Shown here piece by piece: positions 1-10,199 of a stretch of 64,000 nt of DNA (positions within the stretch are counted from its first letter, which is position 1; every line of letters begins with the position of its first letter). Made by a program: the position numbers and the translations under genes. The DNA is from Nigrospora sphaerica. Taxonomy: Eukaryota; Ascomycota; Sordariomycetes; Amphisphaeriales; Apiosporaceae. The DNA lies in contig JAGVVL010000027.1 in the NCBI GenBank assembly GCA_018287875.1, forward strand, positions 682,001 through 746,000, read 5' to 3'. The notes beneath the pieces were generated by a model. It was not told the DNA's origin and ran no database searches. It was given only the letters and a program-made list of their open reading frames with translations.

Positions 1-672
1 TGGGAACCATTGCTGTTGAACCGTCTTGCCCTTAAAAATGACTAAGGGGGGAAGGGCATGGCCTTGAGCAGAGATGCATTCAACGAAGGAGGTCCAAGCA
101 CGAGAACCAGGCTGTTTCTTTCGGACTGAGCGTTTTTCTGAACCTCCAAGTACTAGAACGTTCGATCCAGCACCTTCTAGGAGTTCTGCTTCATCCATGT
201 TGTAGCAGTTAGCCGGCTTCACCTTCTGGATCTCCGGTAGCTGAAGATATCGGAACCATAAGCGAATTACCTCGACTGAGGCGCCATTAACACGCTGCGA
301 GTCGATAGATCGGCTCTTCTGGACCTTTATAGCTGGGTTCCTGCGTAGGAAGGCCTGTAGCCACCTCTTTCCAAGTGGCTCGCTGTCGCCTTGAGCCCGG
401 AGGATACGTTCGGCGAACTCCTTCACTTGGGCGCGTGAAGGCGGAAGCCTTAGGGCAGCTTGGGTTAGGATCCAAGTCATAAGTAGCTCTTCCTGGACTG
501 GTATAAGCCTCTGCTGGTATGCGAAGGCTTCTGACCTGCGTTGATGCCCTTTAATTCGGTTCCGAAGTGTCGACCTTGGTATTCCATATTCTTGAGCGGA
601 TTGATGGATTGAAGCTCCACTAGCGACGGCATCGAGAGCACCTTGTAGATCTTGTTCGTTATATGGCTTCAT
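1..672 (-). CDS. pogo/Fot-type transposase, 5' part (cut by window edge)
   Basis: An uninterrupted frame of 224 codons runs from an ATG at 672 to base 1 on the minus strand and continues off the window. It starts with a Psq-type helix-turn-helix (residues about 8-45), then a CENP-B/Tc5-like DNA-binding part ending near the words VNGASVEV. The catalytic domain begins at YNMDE, which carries the first metal-binding Asp of the DDE/DDD triad, and the window ends just after LPPLVIFKGK and QQQW. The other two acidic residues lie outside. The related copies at 3821 and 57795 are full of stops, but this one has none, so it may be a younger or active copy. The family cuts and pastes DNA at TA targets. 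Confidence 0.85.
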   Translation of the reverse strand, partial: MKPYNEQDLQGALDAVASGASIHQSAQEYGIPRSTLRNRIKGHQRRSEAFAYQQRLIPVQEELLMTWILTQAALRLPPSRAQVKEFAERILRAQGDSEPLGKRWLQAFLRRNPAIKVQKSRSIDSQRVNGASVEVIRLWFRYLQLPEIQKVKPANCYNMDEAELLEGAGSNVLVLGGSEKRSVRKKQPGSRAWTSFVECISAQGHALPPLVIFKGKTVQQQWFP

Positions 673-824
673 CTTTATTTATTACACTTCTAAATTATAT
701 TATAGCTAATTCGAAGTAAAATTGGCGAAGAAATAGAAGATATTAGTTCGGGTGGCTGGGATGGCGGTGAATATTTTAGGGGGGCCAAATGTGGGGGGGG
801 GCCAAATGGGGGTCCTCGAACTTA
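1..824 (-). mobile_element. pogo/Fot-type DNA transposon, right end inside the window
   Basis: The transposase at 1-672 is followed by a terminal region at about 775-824 that reads, on the minus strand, TAAGTTCGAGGACCCCC and then two GGCC-rich copies of a CCAAATG word. This resembles the TAAGCTCG-plus-C-run termini of the elements at 3637 and 57619. The boundary at the TA near 824 is inferred from that similarity. The other terminus lies outside the window. Confidence 0.55.
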
Positions 825-2750
825 GTACCCAGTTCAGCCCATCCCCAACCATCATGCTAGCCTTACCAGTCCGCAATACCGTTTCCGTCGCCAACTCCTA
901 TCAATCACTCCATCACAAATCCTCCTCCCGCGCCGAATTGGCCATTGAATCCTCTTAACACCTTCAGTCTCTCTTTCTTGCTCTGGTCGGCGCTTATCCC
1001 GGCGTATGAGAGATACGATTCGGCGACAGCAACATCCCACGTGCGCTCGACTACTTACAGAGAGGGAAATGGATAACTGACATTATCTATGACTTTCCTA
1101 AGAACCTTTGACGCTTTGCAAGCAAGTTGGCAATAATGCATTCCATACGCAGCCATTCCACGCCTTTGACCCATTCTATCACATCTGGCATCCTTGAATT
1201 GATACTTATATCTTTACTGTTATATAGTATCGATAATCGTAACGGGCGCCAATCACGACGGAAAACGAGAGAATATCTATTCTAGTAATTAGAAGTAATT
1301 ACGGCAGCTAAGGTACGCATACTGACGGCTATTGTGACCCGCCGTTTATATCGGTAAAAGGCGAAACTGTGAGAGGCTAAGCCTTGAAGCACTATCAAAG
1401 GGGCCAAATGTTCTTTATTTTCTAGATAGGGAAGAGAGAAGAGAATCGACCTCAGAATGCCGGGCGCAGCGTCTCGTGAAGTCTTGCGAAACCGGACCGG
1501 AACATTTGGATCGGAACGTTCGGATCGGAACGTTCGGATCGCTGCTCAGCTCCCCCCTCCTAGGTCTTGACCACTAGCCTGGCGTCCGAATGGAGAGACC
1601 TACTCGGAGCCTCATGTGAGGGGTTCGTGAGACGCTTAGGCCAGGTGCGCCTGAGCCTATCTCCGAGGTCCCAACCTGTAACAACAATACAGCATAACCG
1701 GCTATGTTTGTTGCTTCTAGTCAGGCAACATGATAGGCTACACGATGGGCCCTGGTGCAGGCGAGGCATTGATCCATTGGCTGTTAACACGGTGTTCGGT
1801 ACCTGCACCGGTGGTAGCGTCTCGACCTCCGTGACGACGGTGTACAACAGAGAAACCCTGCGCACAACTAGCGTCTGCTTTCCCACGCCGGTAAGCCGAG
1901 CTTGGCCTACGTCTTGAACCAGCGCACCAACTAAGCCTCCAGACGAGGCGGTAACTTCTGTTGCTTCACGCGAGCCTCACGGATAGTCTATTCGCCGTCG
2001 GTGTCGCGATGATATTGACCTTGTTATGGAGTGTTTTCTGGCTGCTGCGGGTACGGAGGTGCTGTTTTTAGTGGCGTGAATGGCAGCGCGTACCCTCTTT
2101 TCACATTCCGTACCATAATAAGCAATTGACAGGCAGTAGACATAGTTCATTGTTTCTTTCTACGAGCGCTGGTTGCTATGCTACCATTAAGTAAAGTTAT
2201 TGGCGATACGCAGAATGGCCATCCTTTGGCAGTGGCCCAAGTCTGGGGCGGCTCAAGCAGTGGTGCCTAACGTGACTCATTAGCAAGTGGCAGGGCATGC
2301 AAACCGCTCTGACTGATTTTAGAGGCTGCGTGGCTGAGCCCGCCCTTCTTGCTGATCGATTGTGTATGCCTTAAGGGTGTAGATCAATAAACTCAAAGAG
2401 AGCCTCGAGCCACGCGAGGCCACTAAGAGTCGCTTATAGGTTGAGGGAAATGGCTGGCTGCCTGATTATTCGATGATGTTTAATGTATGAATTAAAACTG
2501 AAAACGGCGTATAGTCGCTAACGCTGGCGCTCAGTATTGATGTCTTGTTGTTATGAATGTCATGGCCTGACTAATTTCTTGTCGTTATTAACATCTCATT
2601 GTTAACGTCTTAGTATTAACGCCTTTTTGGTAATATCTTACCACACAGCGTTGCTGGTGTTTAAATCAGTAGTCGGGAATCTTACGCTACTTACACCATA
2701 TCCGCCATATGTCGCAGTGGCCTGTGGTGGTCCAGCCAAGGTAGGAAATG
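825..2750. other. non-coding stretch, no gene recognised
   Basis: Only short frames without recognisable domains occur here. A 14-bp unit (CGGAACGTTCGGAT and one variant) is repeated three times at 1498-1539. A GGGGCCAAATG word at about 1399 recalls the transposon terminus near 780 and may be a relic. Nothing else could be supported. Confidence 0.4.
1498..1539. repeat. three tandem 14-bp units
   Basis: The unit CGGAACGTTCGGAT occurs twice at 1512-1525 and 1526-1539. It is preceded by the variant CGGAACATTTGGAT at 1498-1511, which differs by two transitions. No function is implied. Confidence 0.8.
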
Positions 2751-2915
2751 CTAACGTAGATGACAAGCGAGTGGCGCACCTTTCGGCATCTCCACGAGAA
2801 ATCAATTAATTATACAACCACAACGCCGTAAATCAATTCAAACTAATCGGAATCCGACTCTTAGGAGGTTTCTACATCTATTTCACAAGTACGTGCATTA
2901 TGACCGGTGTTTCCA
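2751..2915 (-). mobile_element. 3'-end relic of the zinc-knuckle pogo family
   Basis: The segment begins with the terminal inverted repeat word ACGTAGATGACAAGCGAG and is the reverse complement of the 3' end of the element at 19647-21728. It includes the zinc-knuckle codons around GGTCATAATGCACG and the region after the stop codon. It stops abruptly inside the transposase C-terminus at about 2915, so it is a truncated copy of only about 165 bp. Confidence 0.8.
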
Positions 2916-3056
2916 TAGATGTCACGGTGGGACCTCCCGGGAGCATTCGGGCGCACTACCGCTGCGCTAGCGGGCGCAAAAGACTAGGATGCAGAACCGG
3001 AAGGGTCTGCACTGCTCTCACATATAAGGGTTCAGGTCAGGTCAGGTCGTAGCGGC

Positions 3057-3186
3057 TGTCACGGGCCTCGCCCCGTGACACGGTCTTGACAGAACTCCAT
3101 CACGGGACGACTAATCCGTAGCTAGTTTAGGTTGTCTCAGAGGCTGCTCTGTGCCGGTACGGCCTGTCACGGTCCACCCCGTGACA
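3057..3186. repeat. right-arm fragment of the foldback/LTR-like repeat
   Basis: Bases 3081-3186 match 8981-9067 with few changes, sharing CGGTCTTGACAGAACTCC at the start and CCACCCCGTGACA at the end. In front sits a short palindrome, TGTCACGGG...CCCCGTGACA (3057-3080). The fragment abuts a LINE-like open frame at 3187 and appears to have interrupted it. Confidence 0.7.
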
Positions 3187-3570
3187 TCCTTAGCTGCCGC
3201 CTCTAGGATTGGGATGGCGACTTATACGGCTGCGACTAAGGTCGTAACGTCAAAATCACTAGCTAAGAAGCGTTTAAGGCTGTTTACGGTGCTGCGAATG
3301 GCTTTTGGACTGCGTCCAGGTGCCGTATTGCTGCTTAGCGATGGCGTACGCGACTCTGGAGGCGACGGCTCGGGTGGTGGGGCGGGACGTTGGGGGTTCC
3401 CACCGCCCGCGCTTTGCCTTAAGGGTGGTGGATCGACCATTTCTAGGGTAAATGGAGCCCTAGGAACAGTTTCCGGACTATCCGGTGGGTGTCGGAGTCG
3501 TGGTTGTGAAGTTATCGCCGTGTGGGGTCGGTTTCGAGAAGTTTTTCCACAGAAAACCAGCTATGTAAAC
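3187..3570 (-). pseudogene. LINE-like (Tad-type) ORF1 5' fragment
   Basis: The minus-strand frame (ATG at 3440) contains SSNTAPGRS and LASDFDVTTLVAAV, closely matching the frame at 57102-57449 on the plus strand. The similarity also covers about 120 bp of non-coding leader. The copy has a stop after VAAV and ends at about EAAAK, where the foldback repeat at 3057-3186 begins. The layout (a Pro/Ser-rich head followed by a helical region) recalls ORF1 of fungal Tad1 LINEs from memory. That family name is tentative; the repeat nature is certain from the two copies. Confidence 0.5.
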
Positions 3571-3636
3571 TACGTCGTACGAATAGAGGGAGAATATTGT
3601 AAGGGTTGCAGCTGCGTCTAGCCCGCTATGTCCATA

Positions 3637-5579
3637 TAAGCTCGAGCCCCCCTCAGCGCACCGCACCATCACCGCACCACTGTTTCTACCACCAAAAGCG
3701 GATGAGATAGATACCTTCAAATGCGAATAGATAAATAACTAGGTGTCGTGAGACCTTCGTGTTAAGGCGCAACGATTCTTTAATTTTTTCTCTTTCGTTT
3801 GATACCAGCTATTTTTTATATGGAAGTACTGCCGCTGGCGGCAGCGCTTAAGGAAGTCTCAGGAGGCCTATCTATCCGCGAGGCCTCTAGACAGTTTAAT
3901 ATCTCCAGGGAAAGCATCAGAAGGAGGATTCTGGGTCGTCCCTTAAAGCCCGATGCCTAGGTGCATCGCCAGAACCTATCGCCAACCTTAGAGTACGCCC
4001 TTACTAAGTGGGTGCTGACCCAGGCGCGCCTTGGTTAGGCTCCTCTGCACAGCCGCTTTCGTCTATACGCGCAGACGTTGGTTAAGGCCTCTGGAGGCGA
4101 CCGCATTATCGGAAAACGCTGGTATCTCCGTTTCTTCAAGCGTTGGCCTCAGGTTAAGACTATGGCGTCCACCTCTATTGACTACAAACGCGTTAACGGC
4201 GCGTCTCGCGAGAATATCGAGGAGTTCTTCTCCAGACTGGACCTAGAGGACATAACGAAGGTCCCTCCGGAGCACACATGGAACTTCGACGAGGTTGGCG
4301 CTCAGATAGGCCTTGGAGACAATCCTTTGGTTGTCGGGCCGTCTGCACTCACGGAGGTCTTCGCGATGGACACCGGGATAGGCGAATGGACGACCTCCCT
4401 CGAGGCTATCTCTGCCACCGGCTGTGTGCTACCTCCTCTCGTCATCTTCAAGGGGAAGAGCGTTCAGCAGCAGTGGTCCACCTCCCAAGTCGACGAGGAT
4501 GACTTCGAGGACTGGTCTTTTGAGGCCTCACAGGCTGGCTGGACGAGCAATTCAATTGCCCTACGCTGGCTGAAGCAGATCTTCCTCCCGTTGACCACTC
4601 CAGGGGACCCCGAGCAATGGAGACACCTTATTCTGGATGGCCACTCCAGCTACTATACCGAGGACTTCATGATGGCCTGCTTAGAGGCGAAGGTCTGGCT
4701 TAACTTTCTGCCAGCGCATACATCGCAGGTCCTCCAGCCACTAGATCTGGGGCCCTTTTCGGTGTTGAAGCGCGTGTACCGTAAGCATCTACGGAACGCC
4801 TGTGCGACGAGCCTCACGATGACGCCGAAGAAGCCTGAGTTCCTCGAGGCCTGGAACAAGGCTCGCAAAGAGGCCTTCACGCCTCACCAGATTGCTGTCG
4901 GCTGGCGAGTGACCGGTATTTGGCCCAGGGACGCCAGAAAAGCGTTAAATAGTCGCCTCGCGCGGCAGCGTGAGGCTGACAGACCAGATAGCGACTCGTG
5001 GCAAGTTCCACCGCCAAAGGAGGACGTTCTGCTGGCAGAGATATCTGCAGTTAATGTTAAGACGCCTTGCTCTTCGCGTCAGATACACCATATTCACCGG
5101 GAACTGCGTAGTGTGGATAAGGTGTACGATACTGCCACGCTACGCCAGGTGTTCCGGAAGACTGGCAAGGCTCTAGACGAAGCGACCGCTTAGATCTCCA
5201 TCCTGAAGCGCGAGCGAGACCAACTGAGCGCTGCGCTAGATCGCTAAAAGCCTCAAAAGCGTCGCAAGGTCTATACGACTGCGCAGGAGCTTTTTATAAG
5301 CATGGTGGACGTACGCAAGGTCAAGGGTGAGGTCGGAACGGCGAGTCAAGTAGGACCTGCAGCCACTGGGCTGTTTAAAGGGGATATCACGGTCGTTTCG
5401 TCCGAAGAAGAGGTTTCGGAGGCAGAGGATACCATAACGGTTTCTTGAGGCCAAACAGTTATCCCATATCTATTGTGGTGGTTGAGATATTTTATTTATT
5501 CCATTTAATTGACTTATGGTGTTTCTCCTTTTTTGGTGGTGCGGTGATGGTGCGGTGCGCTGAGGGGGGCTCGAGCTTA
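3637..5579 (+). mobile_element. complete pogo/Fot-type transposon with perfect 44-bp TIRs
   Basis: Bases 3637-3680 and 5536-5579 are perfect 44-bp inverted repeats starting TAAGCTCGAGCCCCCC. The outermost TA at each end is the expected duplicated target. The element is 1,943 bp and carries one transposase frame that is now broken by stops (3821-5448). It belongs to the same family as the copy at 57619-59555: similar termini, length and protein. Confidence 0.9.
3821..5448 (+). pseudogene. pogo/Fot-type transposase, broken by stops
   Basis: The reading starts at an ATG at 3821 with a Psq helix-turn-helix (LSIREASRQFNISRESIRRR). A CENP-B/Tc5-like domain follows, then the catalytic core with NFDEVG, LILDGHSS and LQPLDLGPF, giving all three acidic positions. 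In-frame stops interrupt it near 3958 (TAG), 4036 (TAG, where the sister copy has TGG), 5191 (TAG) and 5245 (TAA). The longest open part is 4078-5193, 371 codons. The C-terminus has a coiled-coil-like segment (KRERDQLSAALDR) and an acidic tail. At least one stop is explained by a G-to-A transition, which fits RIP-type mutation. Function is very probably lost. Confidence 0.85.
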
Positions 5580-6575
5580 GGTCTGGATTGGATGGGTGCG
5601 TCTCCATAAGTGGAGACATCGCTAGCCTTTTGGGCATTGTGGGCGAGTGGTTACCTCCTGCTATCCCTTACAAATATAAAAGATTGAGAGGAAATGATAG
5701 GGAGCACGAAGAGAGTGCCTGCGCCAGTCAAACTTGCGTCATAAATAATGAATGCGCAGATAAAGTATTTAACCGCTAGTGAGCTCGGCCTGACAGTGGC
5801 TAACATCTAACAAGTATTGGCGGCTGGTGAGGATACTGTAGCGCGCCGAGCGTTGAGGGGTTGTTAGGCTGTGAGGCCGTTGGGCCGTGAGGCCGTTAGG
5901 CCGTAAGACCTGGCTGGCCTGGCAGGGCTTTAGATCTTCGACCTCGGACATCGTGACGATCAGCAATTGCGTGGGGGTTGTTGAGCTGCAGCGCAACGTT
6001 GCAATCCACCGGGAGCGGGGAAGGAAGTAACTCCGCACTGAATTCGCCACTAGAACTAACCTATTTTGCAGTAGCCTAGTACCTCAGCTAGGGGCTTGGC
6101 AGACAGGGATGGGTCGAGGTATTCTGGTGTATCCTCGCTCCGTGACTTCAATTCATACCAATCACGCCCTAAGTAACTACCCGGGCGGCCGTCACATGGT
6201 CCATCTTGGCCGCATTCTCTGCGGCCTGCATTCACAGCCACGGCCAACAGTTCTCACTTCCAGTGTGTATAGTAGGCAATTGTATAAGGGGGTGCGTGTC
6301 CAACAGATGTTACCACTGCGGCTTCTAGCGGCGCCACAACCAACATACGGCGAGTGACCCAGTAAACAGTTTGTGGGCCCCGCGCATGCAGCCAGCACAG
6401 TGGCTAACGGCGGCAAACCCCTTCAGAGCCGGCCTCGAAATATAAAAGAGGTTAAGTACTCAATGTATTAATATGGGATGCAACACAAAGAACTTCAAAC
6501 ACAGACTGCACTCGTTGTTTCCCACCTCTCTCTTCACTCTACCGTGACGACCATCCTTGATCGAAGCAGATCAAC
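5580..6575. other. intergenic, possible promoter region of the EXD1-like gene
   Basis: No gene is recognised. A 16-17-bp motif built on GTGAGGCCGTTGGGCC is imperfectly repeated at about 5868-5910. A TATAAAAG word at about 6441 lies about 135 bp before the start codon at 6576 and could be the core promoter. Confidence 0.35.
6441..6449 (+). promoter_or_regulatory. possible TATA box of the gene at 6576
   Basis: The word ATATAAAAG occurs about 135 bp upstream of the ATG at 6576. The distance is plausible for a fungal promoter, but there is no independent support. Confidence 0.35.
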
Positions 6576-7355
6576 ATGATCTCTAGAGTGTCCACCAAAG
6601 CCGGGCTCGAATACCTTCTCCAGGACATCGCTGAGACCCCAATCAATCCGCCCATACTTGCAACTCCCCACCTCTACTTGGAAGTTCACACGTCAATGAC
6701 GCCAGGCTCCCCAGCCGCCGTCTCTTCGATACTCATTTACATCCTATCGAAGAAGACCACGTACAACCTTGACGTGGCCAAGCTGGGCGCGGACGCCTTT
6801 ACTGCTCCATGCTGCACAGGGTACACACTGCGGAATGTGCTTGAGTCTCCCGCATTTCCCAAAGTCTTCTTCGACGTCCGCAAAGCCTCGGCCGCCCTCT
6901 TCTCGGCATACGGAGTCCGGGTCGCTGGGGTCCGCGACCTGCAGCTGTTCGAGCTAGCGTCTCGCTTCGCCGCCCGGCGCCCCGGGCGCTTTGTCACCAG
7001 CCTCCGCAGATGCATCGAGACCGACCTGCCCGAGCGTGCGGGCGTGTGGGAAGAAAAGGTGCGAGACCCTGCCTTCCTCGCGGAGTTGTGGGGGCCCTAC
7101 AGTAAACAGCAGCACTCAAGTAGTGGCGGTGGTTTCTGGCGCACCGTCATTGCCGAGGAAACGCAGGCTCGCATCCAGAAGTCCCAGGACAGGAACTACG
7201 ACGCACAGGCGCCCCGCATGGCGAGCTCGCCGTGGGATCTAGAGACAATTGACGAAAGGTCGTCTCAGATGTTCGAAGACTACTTAGAAGATCACTATAC
7301 AGGGGATAAGTGGGTCGAGCTCAGTTATGGAATTTTCAGGGTCAAGGCGTTATAG
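6576..7355 (+). CDS. EXD1-like 3'-5' exonuclease-fold protein (probably inactive)
   Basis: A single-exon 259-residue protein starting at ATG 6576. The order of landmarks follows fungal DEDD-superfamily (EXD1-like) 3'-5' exonuclease-domain proteins, as recalled: LYLEVH near residue 34, ILIYILSKKTTYNLDV, LGADAFT, LRNVLESPAFPKVFFDVR and then VRDLQLFELASR. In active members the first motif reads D-x-E and the VFFDVR block is followed by N-D-x-D. Here these are ELEVH-like (no D-x-E) and KASAAL. Only some acidic positions remain (FFD, RDL). I infer a nucleic-acid-binding or pseudo-enzyme role. The C-terminal 90 residues are family-specific and unidentified. The gene is isolated between repeat-rich flanks. 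Confidence 0.75.
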   Translation: MISRVSTKAGLEYLLQDIAETPINPPILATPHLYLEVHTSMTPGSPAAVSSILIYILSKKTTYNLDVAKLGADAFTAPCCTGYTLRNVLESPAFPKVFFDVRKASAALFSAYGVRVAGVRDLQLFELASRFAARRPGRFVTSLRRCIETDLPERAGVWEEKVRDPAFLAELWGPYSKQQHSSSGGGFWRTVIAEETQARIQKSQDRNYDAQAPRMASSPWDLETIDERSSQMFEDYLEDHYTGDKWVELSYGIFRVKAL

Positions 7356-8571
7356 CTGTCGTATCATAGATGGGACGCGGGAATACACCGAAGACAATGA
7401 GGAAGCTTCTTTTAACAACCATCGTACTTACCTACATAGGTAGCCAACAGAGAAATTATTAAACAGAGTGAGTTGGAGTGACTGACTAAAGACAACACTA
7501 TCTATCCGTATGTTTAGGCAGGATATGTATATATAAACGTCACAGAGCACGTGAATCGGTATCCCTTTTAATAGAATTTGCAGGCGGGAATTATCACACA
7601 GATACTGTCTGCGGAGAGGTAAACCAGTTATATCGCACTAGAGGGAGCGTAGCAATCAAAAGAATTCAAAGTTATCTAACGTATATGTCAGGTGAGCGGC
7701 GCAGATAAGTGAGTGGCGCACTTACGGGTAACCTGCACGATAAATTAATCCATTAGTCACATGGTACTGCGCGGCGCCCTTACGCACAGACTGCAGAACC
7801 ATGTGTGGATCCGGGGTTCTGCCAGCAACCATTATTTGCAGATTCCAGCGCTCCTCCGTTTGTAGTTTAGTTTTGTAGCGCGTTCAACATCTTTCTGTGT
7901 ACTTTTTACAGCGCTGTCTCTTACTGAAGTGACGGATCGTGACAACTGTTACTCACTCAACTTTCCCTGCCCTGGTTATGACAAGCTAATGGGCAAGGCT
8001 CGTTATTATGCCAGTTACGAGGCTCACTTAAATGTTACTGAATTCATTTTTTAACCCTGTTGCTAAGAACTAAATATATTGTAAAATTAAATTTAAAAAT
8101 AAGTTATTGTAGTAAATAAGCTTGAATAAAATAAAACTTTAAAAAAATATTTAAATATCATTTAAAGTGAACAATATAAAAATAATGGAACCAAGGAACC
8201 CCGAACAGTAGGGAGTCTAATGGAAAGACACGGTCATGAGGTCGATCCTAAGGGACAATCAGGTGAGGATATTGTTGATCAAGATGATCCTTAACGTAGG
8301 GAAGTAGAAGAAGCTCAAAATAGTTACGAAAAATGATCGTCAAGTGCCGTACTAAGTGTAGCAGTGTATTGAAAGAAGGGAAAAAGCACGCTGTCTTCTG
8401 AACTATGAACTGGGCTACCAAGGGCTAACTTATACTTGTGTAAAACCTTGATCAAGGCTTACGTAAGAGCCCTGGCCCGGTCTTAACAAATAAAGTTTAA
8501 TATATTTATAAAAGCTTAAAGTAATATTAAAATAATTTTTTATTATATTCTATACATAAATCTTAAACTAT
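7356..8571. other. non-coding, partly AT-rich
   Basis: No open frame of interest. Bases 8040-8180 and 8490-8570 are strongly AT-rich, which is common in old mutated fungal repeats. Only the terminal-repeat relic at 7683-7750 is recognisable. Confidence 0.4.
7683..7750. repeat. diverged terminal-repeat relic of the zinc-knuckle pogo family
   Basis: GTGAGCGGCGCAGATAAG followed by TGAGTGGCGCACTTAC matches the double GCGAGTGGCGCA pattern of the termini at 19647 and 21683 with several changes, mostly transitions. The rest of the element is absent. Confidence 0.55.
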
Positions 8572-9067
8572 TGTCACAGGGTGATCCCTGTGACATCCTA
8601 AACTAGCTATGGACCAGCTGGCCTGTGACAGAGTTCTGCTAAGTCAGCTCTGTACGGACCTCCTGTGGACGTCCAGATAAAAGCCCGCGACCGTGAAGAC
8701 TTCTGTTTGTAGCTCTTCGAGCTACGTCCTGTCTTTAAGCCTGACCCGTACCGACGGAATAGGAAGCTAGACTGTAGCTGTCAAGGAGCGGGCAGGCAGG
8801 CGGATAACAGAGTCGATTCAGGTTCTATGCTACAGGTCCAGGTTCCTATTCTGTCGGTACAGGTCAGGCTTGGTGGACAGGACGTAGCTTGAAGAGCTAC
8901 AACTGAAGTCTTCTCGGTCGCAGACTTCTTACCTAAATCCCCAACGGAGGTCCGTACCAAGCGGTCTTGACAGAACTCCATCACGGGACGACTAATCCGT
9001 AGCCAGTTTAGGATGTCTCAGAGGCTGCCCTGTGCCGGTACGGTCTGTCACGGTCCACCCCGTGACA
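8572..9067. mobile_element. 496-bp inverted-repeat element (foldback or solo-LTR-like)
   Basis: It begins TGTCACAGGGTG and ends CACCCCGTGACA, so the outer ends are inverted copies, as in LTRs or foldback elements. The left half (about 8572-8790) and the reverse complement of the right half (about 8800-9067) align over long stretches. Both contain GTAGCTCTTC-AGCTACGTCC, AAGCCTGACC and TACCGAC-GAATAGGAA. The whole unit could fold into one long imperfect hairpin. A left-arm copy lies at 22052-22258 and a right-arm fragment at 3081-3186. No protein is encoded. An AGATAAAAGC word in the left arm could be an LTR promoter, so a rearranged LTR remains possible. No clear target-site duplication was seen. 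Confidence 0.75.
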
Positions 9068-10199
9068 TAAACGCTTCTTATTAGAATGAGTTAAACAGGT
9101 AAAAAGGGACAAAAATCCCTGCTTTTAGGAAGATATATGTAATTATAGGTTTCCGAGATGTTTCCTCTTTCTTCTTTTTTCTTATCTACGTAATATCTCG
9201 GAATACCACCTCGATAAGACTAGGCTTTAACCTAAGCGTGGTAAGAGGCGAGACAAACGCTCCGAAGGGACGGTATATCCCTAGAAAAACCAACTAGGCA
9301 GCGATGAGACAGGACTCCTGCACTTCGTTACCACTGTTAACAGTGTCCCCGTTCGTGCCGCATAATATGTAAACCTGAGGCCGGACTACCTGTTCCACTA
9401 GGAATGGACCCTGTACTCCTCGAGGTCCTTGCAGGTAAACCCTTTGGTTAACGGTGAAGAAGCTTCTCTACTCGGTCTCAGGACTCAGCCATTAATAGGA
9501 GAGAAAGTGTGGAGATTGCGTTCGTTACCTTGCTCGACTTGTCCACCCGGGGTCTTCCGTCATCTACCACCGTAGGGTCGTCGTCGTGCCTCTTGCTGCT
9601 TCATGCTCAGTAATTTGCATGATGAAGTGGTGTGTGCTGATCTGTCAGCAGGCAGGAAGCACGCACTCGTTGTCCGCCATGGTTCCGTGGTGATCGTGGG
9701 GTCCTAGGATTTGGAATGACCTCGATGGTGACGGGTAGGAGCACTGCACTGCGATCGTGTAGCTGTTCCACCTTTTAGGTTGCGAATAAAAACGATAGGA
9801 CAGTCTGCGAGTGACCAAGTGCATCCTTCGCCGGTTACATAGCACTCATGTGTTGGGCATTGCTGACCCGTCTTGTCAGCCCTAATGCATTGGAGCCTGA
9901 TCCTGCTGTCTGCCTTATCGACGTATGGACGAGCGAATTGATAGGGGCCTCGACCTTAGCATGCTCTCATCTCCCCTAACAGTCTCCCAGCCTTTTAGAA
10001 CACGTCATTTTTTGGACAGGCTGCTGCTGATTGGTCACTGTCTCCACGCTTTGGACGCTGCCCTATTCTGCCTTGCAGCCTGCTTCCCCGCCCTGAAGAG
10101 GGGTAACAATAATCATCCTCGAACCGTCGAGGATATCATAGTTAGGACGCCTGTCCGCCCAGTTTTCAACCTGAGGCAATATGGAATCAATCATGCGTA
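9068..10199. other. intergenic, no gene recognised
   Basis: About 1.1 kb in front of the DUF6594 gene with only short frames (for example 9925-10200 plus) that show no domain or codon pattern I can support. Confidence 0.35.

Noticed and set aside
8781..8984. 67-codon frame inside the inverted-repeat element
   Set aside because: Lies across the symmetric hairpin; composition and position argue against a gene.
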